A stretch of 5,070 bases of DNA from an uncultured Oscillospiraceae bacterium (lineage in GTDB: Bacteria > Bacillota_A > Clostridia > Oscillospirales > Acutalibacteraceae), in the NCBI GenBank assembly GCA_905211185.1, contig CAJLZR010000067.1, positions 1 to 5,070 on the forward strand, in the 5' to 3' direction. The position numbers and the translations under genes are program-made. Within the stretch, counting starts at the first letter, position 1. Every line of letters begins with the position of its first letter. The notes below the pieces were generated by a model. That model was not told where the DNA came from and searched no databases. It saw nothing but the letters and a program-made list of their open reading frames with translations. Below are positions 1-5,070 of this stretch, piece after piece.

Positions 1-24
1 TATTTTTACTGATAGCAGCATTGT

Positions 25-126
25 CTGTTTTTTTCGTAAAAGACAAATCATAAATATCTAAGAATTTACCTGAATTTTCCAATAAGAAAATATTGTCAGA
101 TCATTTTACGATTTTACGAAAAACAG
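25..126. repeat. Spaced inverted repeat upstream of the first gene
   Basis: The left arm CTGTTTTTTTCGTAAAA (25-41) and the right arm TTTTACGAAAAACAG (112-126) are reverse complements, apart from two extra T residues in the left homopolymer run. About 70 bases separate them. The left arm also lies in its own small hairpin, where TTGTCT (21-26) pairs with AGACAA (41-46). Such arms could be regulator half-sites or pair as a long stem, but both are AT-rich and chance is possible. No gene is visible in 1-195. Confidence 0.45.
103..118. repeat. Tandem 8-bp repeat ATTTTACG x2
   Basis: ATTTTACG occurs twice back to back, and the second copy runs into the right arm of the inverted repeat. It lies about 40 bases upstream of the predicted -7 element, a plausible place for an activator or repressor site. 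No known regulator consensus was recognised, so the function is a guess. Confidence 0.4.
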
Positions 127-138
127 TTTTCTCTTTTC

Positions 139-165
139 TTGAAAAGATACATTTTTATAACTTTG
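139..165 (+). promoter_or_regulatory. Bacteroidetes-type promoter (-7 TAACTTTG)
   Basis: TAACTTTG at 158-165 matches the Bacteroidetes -7 consensus TAnnTTTG exactly. A TTG at 139-141 could be the -33 element, but the 16-base gap is shorter than the usual 19-21. Transcription would start near 172, giving a leader of about 24 bases. A sigma-A reading (TTGAAA 139-144, TATAAC 156-161) has only 11 bases between boxes and does not fit. The palindrome CTTTTC-TT-GAAAAG (133-146) overlaps the upstream element. The match is striking because the rest of the window looks like Firmicutes. Confidence 0.5.
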
Positions 166-195
166 TAACCGAAAAATAAATAAAGAGAAAATAAT

Positions 196-372
196 ATGTC
201 AACTATTACAGAAATCAGTAGAAATATCCATTATGTAGGAGTAAATGACCGTACAAAACATTTATTCGAAGGATTATGGCCATTGCCTCTCGGGGTTTCT
301 TATAACTCATACTTGATCGTTGATAAAAGTGTTGTTCTGATCGACACCGTAGATCATTGTTATACTGATCTG
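196..372 (+). pseudogene. 5' fragment of a flavodiiron protein (FprA-like) gene
   Basis: Codons 1-59 resemble the N-terminus of flavodiiron proteins, which reduce O2 or NO using a diiron centre in a metallo-beta-lactamase-like domain plus a flavodoxin domain. Recognisable parts are ISRNIHYVGVNDRTKHLFEG (8-26) followed by LPLGVSYNSYLIVD (30-43) and VVLIDTVD (46-53), the first strands of the lactamase fold. The wording is closest, from memory, to Bacteroidetes members. The diiron ligands (HxExDH and later His/Asp) and the whole flavodoxin domain lie beyond the break, so this piece cannot act as a flavodiiron enzyme. It keeps what looks like its own promoter and start. Family assignment is by motif recognition only. 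Confidence 0.72.
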
Positions 373-1275
373 TTTTTTGAAAAAATAAAAAACGGACTCC
401 AGAAAACCAAGGAAAATATCTGCGAAAAAATAAATTTGGTAGTAAACTCTTTTACGAAGATAGATGAGGAGTTTTTTGAAGAACTCGAAGAAATGCTGAT
501 TTCAGCGGATGTTGGGGTTAAAACTTCAAACGAAATTTGTGATAGATTAAGGGGAAAAGTAAAAGAAAAAGGCCTTAAGGAACCGGAAGATATAAAAGAC
601 GCTTTAAAAGATATTGTTTTAGAAATTTTAAAGGGTGAAAATAATTTAAAACTTGAAACCAAACCGTCAATTATTTTGGTTTTGGGCGTAAATGGTGTTG
701 GAAAAACAACAACAATCGGAAAACTTGCTCACAGTTTCAAAGAGCATGGGAAAAGTGTTTTGCTTGCAGCCGCCGATACGTTCAGAGCTGCAGCTTCCGA
801 ACAGCTTGATATTTGGGCAGAGCGCTCCGAATGTGCAATAGTTAAGCAGCCTGAGGGCTCCGATCCTGCGGCGGTGGTTTTTGATTCTATTTCATCGGCA
901 AAAGCGAAAAATATGGATATTATAATTTGCGATACGGCAGGAAGGCTTCACAACAAGAAAAATTTAATGGGTGAGCTTGAAAAAATAAACCGTGTTATAG
1001 ATAGGGAACTGCCTGGTGCCGATAAGGAAATTTTGTTGGTGCTTGATGCTTCCACCGGGCAAAATGCAATGAACCAAGCTATTGAGTTTAAAAAAATACT
1101 AAATATCACGGGAATAGTTTTAACTAAACTGGATGGAACCGCAAAGGGCGGAATTATTCTTGCCATAAAAGAGGAACTAGGCGTTCCCGTAAAGTATATA
1201 GGTGTCGGAGAGGGTATTGACGACTTGAGACCGTTTAATCCAGAAGAATTTGCAAAAATAATGTTTGACAAATAA
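196..1275 (+). CDS. ftsY: Flavodiiron N-terminus fused in frame to FtsY, the SRP receptor GTPase
   Basis: FtsY is the membrane-associated receptor that docks the Ffh-ribosome complex and hydrolyses GTP together with Ffh. Residues 60-359 form an almost complete FtsY NG unit. The lipid-contacting amphipathic helix starts at FFEKIKNGL (about 60-68), and the N-domain motif SADVG is at 103-107. The G-domain follows: P-loop GVNGVGKT (164-171), DTFRAAA (194-200), DTAGR (246-250), TKLDG (310-314), and GVGEGIDDLRPF (336-347). FtsY normally begins with a start codon one or two residues before FFEKIK. Here that start is missing and residues 1-59 are instead the beginning of a flavodiiron protein (YVGVNDRT, LWPLPLGVSYNSYL, LIDTVD). 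No ATG lies between this start and codon 100, so the FtsY part can only be read from 196 or from a poor non-ATG start. The ATG has an A-rich leader with at best a weak AAAGAG. The usual neighbour smc is absent upstream, and a terminator follows. FtsY identity is near certain; the fusion may be an assembly artefact. Confidence 0.93.
   Translation: MSTITEISRNIHYVGVNDRTKHLFEGLWPLPLGVSYNSYLIVDKSVVLIDTVDHCYTDLFFEKIKNGLQKTKENICEKINLVVNSFTKIDEEFFEELEEMLISADVGVKTSNEICDRLRGKVKEKGLKEPEDIKDALKDIVLEILKGENNLKLETKPSIILVLGVNGVGKTTTIGKLAHSFKEHGKSVLLAAADTFRAAASEQLDIWAERSECAIVKQPEGSDPAAVVFDSISSAKAKNMDIIICDTAGRLHNKKNLMGELEKINRVIDRELPGADKEILLVLDASTGQNAMNQAIEFKKILNITGIVLTKLDGTAKGGIILAIKEELGVPVKYIGVGEGIDDLRPFNPEEFAKIMFDK
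371..395. other. Junction between flavodiiron and FtsY coding sequence
   Basis: The switch falls in an AT-rich stretch (T6, G, A6, T, A6) encoding FFEKIKN (residues 60-66). FtsY proteins commonly begin with a start codon followed by a phrase like this, and flavodiiron proteins can carry a similar phrase at the helix after LIDTVD. Low-complexity sequence shared by two unrelated genes is where a short-read assembler, or microhomology recombination, would join them. The exact breakpoint cannot be placed within this stretch. Confidence 0.65.
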
Positions 1276-1292
1276 AATAAAATGTATATAAT

Positions 1293-1333
1293 TAACAATT
1301 AAGCATCACTGCGTTGCTTGGTTGTTATTTTTT
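1293..1333 (+). terminator. Rho-independent terminator after ftsY
   Basis: TAACAATTAAGCA (1293-1305) pairs with TGCTTGGTTGTTA (1315-1327) over 13 base pairs, two of them G-U, around a 9-base loop. A run of T residues (1328-1333) follows directly. It starts 18 bases after the ftsY stop codon and separates ftsY from the next gene. Confidence 0.8.
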
Positions 1334-1338
1334 ATAAT
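1333..1338 (+). promoter_or_regulatory. Possible -10 box for the 394-residue gene
   Basis: TATAAT is a perfect sigma-A -10 hexamer lying 57 bases before the start codon, just at the end of the terminator. No convincing -35 box is present: the hexamer 17 bases upstream is TGCGTT. In DNA this AT-rich a TATAAT can occur by chance. A separate promoter is nevertheless expected after the terminator. Confidence 0.3.
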
Positions 1339-1374
1339 ATTAGGTGAATAAATTAGTGTGAAAATGCTTTAAAA

Positions 1375-1379
1375 AGGAG
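1375..1379 (+). promoter_or_regulatory. Shine-Dalgarno AGGAG that sets the start at 1390
   Basis: AGGAG ends 10 bases before the ATG at 1390. A GTG at 1381 is in the same frame but is only one base from the site, too close to be used. The ATG at 1390 is therefore the likely start. Confidence 0.8.
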
Positions 1380-1389
1380 AGTGCTTTTT

Positions 1390-2574
1390 ATGTCAATCGA
1401 ATTTTCTGCAGCATTTATGAGCGAACTTTCTGAAATGGTGGTAACTTGCAAAGAATTTAAGGAAACAATTTTAAAAATTTTTGAGATTTTGCTATCACCT
1501 AAAATTGAGGCAAGATCCAAGCCAAAACTTTCATTTTTTGATGGCGGCAGTTTTGATAAGATGTGTGAGAAATTAGAAAAATTAATGGACGAATTTAATA
1601 AAGAAACTACGAAATTTCTTAGCAAGACGCGCAAGAAAAGCGATATTACTCTGGCGGATGTAAACGATACGGCGATCGATATGAATCACCGTAAAAAATT
1701 AATAAAGATTCTTAAAGATTACAAAGGTAAAAATTCACCCCACAAACTAAAGGTAGTCCAGGCGTTTTTACGGCGTTTGGAACGTGATATTTCAACTTAT
1801 GGTGATTTTAAAAAGGCTTATTTTGAAGATCTAAAGTCACTATATGGTAAAAAAGAAATTTATAGCAGCACAAAAGAGAGTACTGCCGAACTGAACCTTT
1901 GGGAAGAAATAAGTGGGGTCGTCAGTAAATGGCCCGATGGTGCTCCTTTAGATGAGGATAAGCATAAAGAAATTAATGCTATCTATGGAAAATATGCGAG
2001 GAGTATTTCAAAAGAAAAGAAAGATTTTTTAAATGTGATGATAAATACCCTACGGGGCAACGCTGAAAGGTATAGCAAACGAGCTTCTAAAATTTCCCGT
2101 GGAAATGATGTTTATAAACAAGTTGCTGATTTAGTGGAAAATATGAATAAACTAAGAGCCAAACAATCGAATTCCGAGGAAGAAGTAAAACAAACATTTG
2201 AGGATATGTGGAATTCCGGAATAGCAAAGGCGTTATCTGACGGCTGGGTTGAACTTAAAAGAAATGATTTGCAAAGCGGAGTTCGAAGTTTGTCAAAAAT
2301 GATAGGTACCTATAGTGCTCACTATAAAAAAGGCTCAAAAGCGATCGACGATCTATACGAGTATTTACGTAAGGGTTTTGATATATGTTTTATTTCCAAA
2401 GATTTTTACGATAAACTTACTCCAGCAGATTTTCCCGAATTAGGAGGAACCAACTTCAATATATCAGTATCATTGGAGGCTCAAAAACGACAGATAATAA
2501 GAAGTAATTTGAAAAAATATGACATTTCACATATACAAGCATTTACAGAACAGTTAAAGAGAGAAAAGTTTTAA
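1390..2574 (+). CDS. Unrecognised soluble lysine-rich protein, 394 residues
   Basis: I do not recognise this protein and propose no function. It is very rich in Lys, Glu and Asp. There is no signal peptide and no stretch long or hydrophobic enough to span a membrane, so it is probably cytoplasmic. Most of it reads as amphipathic helices: about 10-35, 55-80, 99-110, 118-152, 205-235, 240-290 and 295-330. Linkers rich in Gly, Pro and Ser lie near 44-54, 112-118 and 181-188. The last 65 residues look different, with short strand-like pieces (FDICFIS 330-336, FNISVSL 356-362) around a PADFPELGG loop (345-353). Three cysteines (20, 59, 333) are too scattered for a metal site, and no nucleotide-binding, nuclease or protease motif was found. 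Codon use and base composition resemble the neighbours. A terminator lies on each side, so it is probably a single-gene transcript. It could be a lineage-specific protein or a cargo gene inserted between housekeeping units. Confidence 0.85.
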   Translation: MSIEFSAAFMSELSEMVVTCKEFKETILKIFEILLSPKIEARSKPKLSFFDGGSFDKMCEKLEKLMDEFNKETTKFLSKTRKKSDITLADVNDTAIDMNHRKKLIKILKDYKGKNSPHKLKVVQAFLRRLERDISTYGDFKKAYFEDLKSLYGKKEIYSSTKESTAELNLWEEISGVVSKWPDGAPLDEDKHKEINAIYGKYARSISKEKKDFLNVMINTLRGNAERYSKRASKISRGNDVYKQVADLVENMNKLRAKQSNSEEEVKQTFEDMWNSGIAKALSDGWVELKRNDLQSGVRSLSKMIGTYSAHYKKGSKAIDDLYEYLRKGFDICFISKDFYDKLTPADFPELGGTNFNISVSLEAQKRQIIRSNLKKYDISHIQAFTEQLKREKF

Positions 2575-2594
2575 TTGTTTTCTTAGCTTAAATT

Positions 2595-2640
2595 TCAGGC
2601 CACATATATTTACTTTATATGTGGCCTGATTTGTGTTATT
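2595..2640 (+). terminator. Strong hairpin terminator after the 394-residue gene
   Basis: TCAGGCCACATATA (2595-2608) pairs perfectly with TATATGTGGCCTGA (2616-2629): 14 base pairs around a 7-base loop. The tail TTTGTGTTATT is T-rich but interrupted. The GC-rich GGCC core stands out in this AT-rich DNA. The hairpin begins 21 bases after the stop codon. Confidence 0.8.
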
Positions 2641-2654
2641 ATAAAAAGTATAAT
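2626..2654 (+). promoter_or_regulatory. Possible sigma-A promoter for yqeK-rsfS-leuS
   Basis: TATAAT at 2649-2654 is a perfect -10 box, 30 bases before the yqeK start. The hexamer at a 17-base spacing, CTGATT (2626-2631), matches TTGACA at three positions only and overlaps the terminator stem. A new promoter is expected here because the preceding transcript should end at the hairpin. The -10 is credible and the -35 is weak. Confidence 0.42.
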
Positions 2655-2683
2655 TTTTAAAGCTTAAAAAGGATAATTTTACT

Positions 2684-3295
2684 ATGCAGAAAAATACTAA
2701 TGAAAAAAGAGGGTACGATTTTAGCTTATATTTGGAAGACTTAAAAGGGAAAGTTTCTAAAAAGCGTTTTATTCACTCTATGAACGTTGCGAAAGCAGCA
2801 CAAATGCTTGCCGAAATTTATGGGGTTGATGCCCAAAAAGCAAAGCTTGCGGGTCTTATGCACGATATTGCAAAAGAAATGACCCACGAAGAACATATCG
2901 CCGTATTAGAAGATGCCCCGGAAGTTATGAAAGAGCTTGAAAATATATCGGTTAAGCTCTGGCATGGCCCCGTTGGCAGCGTATATCTAAAACAAAAGTA
3001 TGGAATATATGACGAAGATATTTTAAACGCCGTCAGATATCACACAACAGGCAGAAAAAACATGAGCTTGCTTGAAAAAATAGTGTTTGTGGCAGATCAC
3101 ATTTCCGAAGAAAGAAAATGGCCCGATGTTACGTATTTAAGGGGACTTGCAAAAGTCGATCTGGAAAGCGCTATGCTTGCCAAACTTTCGACGGCTATAA
3201 AAAGATGTATTTTCAAGGTCATGGAAATTAATAAAAATACATTTGAAACATATAATCAAATCGTATTGGAAAAAAATAAAAAAGAGGTTCGGTAA
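2684..3295 (+). CDS. yqeK: YqeK, HD-domain symmetrical Ap4A hydrolase
   Basis: YqeK proteins of Gram-positive bacteria cleave diadenosine tetraphosphate symmetrically to two ADP, clearing this stress nucleotide, with metal ions held by the HD fold. The full metal-binding set is visible: H31 in RFIHS, H60-D61 in LMHDIAKEM, H94 in WHGPVG, H120 in RYHTTG, and D138 in FVADHIS. The 203-residue length fits the family; the first 15 or so residues are a variable extension. The start is supported by AAGGA (2669-2673), 10 bases before the ATG. The gene ends 3 bases before rsfS, and the rsfS ribosome site lies inside its last codons, so the two are co-transcribed and probably translationally coupled. 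In many Firmicutes nadD sits directly upstream; here that place holds the unrecognised gene and a terminator. An unrelated HD hydrolase is unlikely given the RsfS neighbour. Confidence 0.92.
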   Translation: MQKNTNEKRGYDFSLYLEDLKGKVSKKRFIHSMNVAKAAQMLAEIYGVDAQKAKLAGLMHDIAKEMTHEEHIAVLEDAPEVMKELENISVKLWHGPVGSVYLKQKYGIYDEDILNAVRYHTTGRKNMSLLEKIVFVADHISEERKWPDVTYLRGLAKVDLESAMLAKLSTAIKRCIFKVMEINKNTFETYNQIVLEKNKKEVR

Positions 3296-3298
3296 AAT

Positions 3299-3619
3299 AT
3301 GAATTCACTTGAAAAAGCAAATAAAATAAAAGAAATTTTAGAAAATAAAAAAGCGCTTAATGTCAGTGTTTTAAAAATCGAAGGTAAAACAAGTTTAACG
3401 GATTACTTTGTTATTGCAACGGGTACAAGCAGTACGCATGTTAAAGCCCTTGCAGACGAAGTTGAAGTCAAAATGGAAGAAATTGGCGTTTTGCCATCGG
3501 GCAGTGAGGGTAAAATCTCAAATTTATGGATACTGATAGATTATAAAGACGTTATTGTTCATGTTTTTGCCAAGGAAGCACGTGAACTTTACGACTTAGA
3601 GAGCCTTTGGAATAAATAA
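3299..3619 (+). CDS. rsfS: Ribosomal silencing factor RsfS
   Basis: RsfS (YbeB/Iojap family) binds protein uL14 on the large ribosomal subunit and blocks joining of the small subunit, saving energy in starved or stationary cells. The 106-residue length is normal. Family signatures are TDYFVIATGTSSTHVKALAD (34-53), the GSEG segment (68-71), and WILIDYKDVIVHVF (77-90) followed by AREL and YDLESLW (94-104). AAGAGG (3282-3287), 11 bases before the ATG and inside the end of yqeK, supports the start. It lies between yqeK and leuS, its common position in Firmicutes. Nothing in the protein is unusual. Confidence 0.96.
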   Translation: MNSLEKANKIKEILENKKALNVSVLKIEGKTSLTDYFVIATGTSSTHVKALADEVEVKMEEIGVLPSGSEGKISNLWILIDYKDVIVHVFAKEARELYDLESLWNK

Positions 3620-3655
3620 TTATTATTATGGATACTAAAAAGAGGAGCGATTTTT

Positions 3656-5070
3656 ATGGCTAAACAAACAGAAAAATATAATCCTAAGAATTTTGAAACT
3701 AAATGGCAAAATTTATGGGAAAAAGAGGGCATTTTCCATGCCAAGAATGAATATGATAAGGAAAAATTTTATGCTCTGGTAGAGTTTCCTTATCCTTCCG
3801 GGCAGGGGCTTCACGTAGGGCACCCAAGAAGTTATACGGCCATTGATATTGTTGCCAGAAAAAAAAGAATGCAGGGCTATAACGTTCTTTACCCCATGGG
3901 CTGGGACGCTTTCGGGTTACCTACCGAAAATTACGCCATAAAAAATAAAATTCACCCAAGGGAAGTTACTGAAAAAAATATTGCAAGATTTAAAAAGCAA
4001 CTAAAATCTTTGGGGCTTTCATTCGATTGGAGCCGAGAAATAGACACGACGTCTCCTGAGTATTATAAATGGACACAGTGGATATTTTTGCAAATGTTCA
4101 AAAAAGGGCTCGCTTATAAAAGTGCTACAAGCGTCAATTGGTGCACCTCTTGTAGGTGCGTTTTGGCAAATGAAGAAGTGGTAGGCGGCGTTTGTGAGCG
4201 CTGCGGAAGCGAGGTTGTTCAAAAGACAAAATCCCAGTGGATGCTAAAAATTACTGCATATGCTCAAAGATTAATTGATGATTTAAAGCTTGTGGATTAC
4301 CCGGAAAGAGTTAAGGCGCAGCAGACAAACTGGATAGGAAGGTCTACCGGAGCGGAAGTTGATTTTAAAACTAGTACCGGCTCAAAGATCAAAATTTATA
4401 CAACCCGCCCCGATACCATATACGGTGTTACATATATGGTTATTTCGCCCGAACACCCGTTTATAAAGGAAAACGAAGAAACCATAAAAAATATAGATAA
4501 AATTAGAGAGTATCAAAAAGAGAGTCAGAAAAAATCAGATTTTCAGCGTACGGAACTTAATAAAGATAAAACAGGCGTAAAAATAGAAGGTATTAGTGCG
4601 ATTAACCCCATAAATAACAAAGAAATACCAATATTTGTTTCGGATTACGTCTTAATGAGCTATGGAACAGGCGCAATAATGGCAGTGCCTGCACATGATG
4701 AAAGAGATAAAGAGTTTGCAAACAAATATGGCTTGGACTTAATTACCGTAATAGATGAAGATGATAAGCTTATAAATTCCGGTGATTTAAATGGCCTTCC
4801 TTCGGAAAATGCCAAGAAAAAAGTAATAGAAGAACTTGAAAAATTGGAATGCGGAAAAGCAAAGGTTAACTATAAACTCCGTGATTGGGTTTTTTCACGC
4901 CAAAGATATTGGGGCGAACCCATTCCGATAGTGCACTGCGAAAAATGCGGGTATGTACCGATCTCGGAAGAAAGTTTGCCGCTTCGGCTCCCTGATATTG
5001 AAAATTTTGAAATTCTTGAAGGCGGCGAATCCCCGCTTGAAAATATAACTTCGTGGGTTAATGTGGCTTG
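3656..5070 (+). CDS. leuS: Leucyl-tRNA synthetase, N-terminal 471 residues (cut by window end)
   Basis: LeuRS charges tRNA-Leu with leucine using ATP and edits mischarged tRNA. The frame is open from the ATG to the window edge. In order: the class I HIGH motif as HVGH (53-56) after [20 protein letters not shown]; a zinc-binding insert with C163, C166, C180 and C183; the CP1 editing domain with the threonine-rich TTRPDT (249-254) and [15 protein letters not shown] (337-351), whose final D351 corresponds to the universal editing aspartate; then [13 protein letters not shown] (410-422) returning to the catalytic core, with a second CxxC nearby (HCEKCGY). Bacterial LeuRS is about 800-880 residues, so KMSKS and the anticodon domain lie beyond the window. 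AGAGGAG (3641-3647), 8 bases before the ATG, is a strong ribosome site. The 36-base gap after rsfS has no room for a T-box leader or terminator, so the gene is read from upstream. Confidence 0.97.
   Translation, partial: MAKQTEKYNPKNFETKWQNLWEKEGIFHAKNEYDKEKFYALVEFPYPSGQGLHVGHPRSYTAIDIVARKKRMQGYNVLYPMGWDAFGLPTENYAIKNKIHPREVTEKNIARFKKQLKSLGLSFDWSREIDTTSPEYYKWTQWIFLQMFKKGLAYKSATSVNWCTSCRCVLANEEVVGGVCERCGSEVVQKTKSQWMLKITAYAQRLIDDLKLVDYPERVKAQQTNWIGRSTGAEVDFKTSTGSKIKIYTTRPDTIYGVTYMVISPEHPFIKENEETIKNIDKIREYQKESQKKSDFQRTELNKDKTGVKIEGISAINPINNKEIPIFVSDYVLMSYGTGAIMAVPAHDERDKEFANKYGLDLITVIDEDDKLINSGDLNGLPSENAKKKVIEELEKLECGKAKVNYKLRDWVFSRQRYWGEPIPIVHCEKCGYVPISEESLPLRLPDIENFEILEGGESPLENITSWVNVA

Noticed and set aside
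139..161. Sigma-A promoter TTGAAA / TATAAC before the first gene
   Set aside because: The spacer is 11 bases where about 17 are needed. The Bacteroidetes-type reading fits the same bases better.
436..438. Internal TTG as the true ftsY start
   Set aside because: No Shine-Dalgarno precedes it, and it would remove the conserved first helix of FtsY, which is present upstream.
360..662. Reverse-strand open frame of 100 codons
   Set aside because: It lies wholly inside ftsY, and its Ser/Phe-rich product is what the complement of Lys/Glu-rich coding gives. No ribosome site or family match.
948..1298. Reverse-strand open frame of 116 codons
   Set aside because: It overlaps the conserved G-domain of FtsY and its product has no recognisable motif.
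1381..1389. GTG start at 1381 for the 394-residue gene
   Set aside because: It is one base from the AGGAG site. The ATG at 1390 has the normal 10-base spacing.
1353..1634. Reverse-strand open frame of 93 codons
   Set aside because: It is antisense to the start of the 394-residue gene, which has a proper ribosome site. Composition is typical of a shadow frame.
4019..4222. Reverse-strand open frame of 67 codons
   Set aside because: It lies inside leuS, opposite the zinc-binding region, where the + frame is clearly conserved.
1..5070. CRISPR array, tRNA, rRNA, transposase or phage genes
   Set aside because: No regularly spaced repeats, no cloverleaf-like sequence, and no transposase or integrase motif were seen on either strand.

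Overview
This AT-rich window reads as part of a low-GC Clostridia-like (Firmicutes) chromosome. Four of its five genes have Shine-Dalgarno sites (AGGAG, AAGGA, AAGAGG, AGAGGAG). Two hairpin terminators are visible, and yqeK-rsfS-leuS is a typical Firmicutes housekeeping order. All genes are on the + strand. No RNA genes, CRISPR arrays or insertion sequences were seen.

Layout: (1) 1-195 is non-coding and AT-rich, with an inverted repeat, a short tandem repeat and a Bacteroidetes-style promoter. (2) 196-1275 is one open frame joining about the first 59 residues of a flavodiiron protein (FprA-like) to an essentially complete FtsY (SRP receptor GTPase). The join falls in an AT-rich stretch encoding FFEKIKN. 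(3) A terminator at 1293-1333 closes it. (4) 1390-2574 encodes a soluble, lysine-rich protein of 394 residues that I do not recognise, followed by a strong terminator at 2595-2640. (5) 2684-5070 holds yqeK (HD-domain Ap4A hydrolase), rsfS (ribosome silencing factor) and the first 471 codons of leuS (leucyl-tRNA synthetase), which runs off the window. These three look like one transcription unit.

FtsY works in protein targeting to the membrane. RsfS, YqeK and LeuRS link ribosome activity, dinucleotide alarmone clearance and tRNA charging. The unrecognised gene sits between these units with a terminator on each side, so it is probably transcribed on its own.

The most important observation is the flavodiiron/FtsY join. 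The left 370 bases carry Bacteroidetes-like signals and the rest carries Firmicutes-like signals. A chimeric metagenome assembly is the simplest explanation. A real recombination and gene fusion cannot be ruled out from sequence alone. The best candidate for something undescribed is the 394-residue orphan protein.
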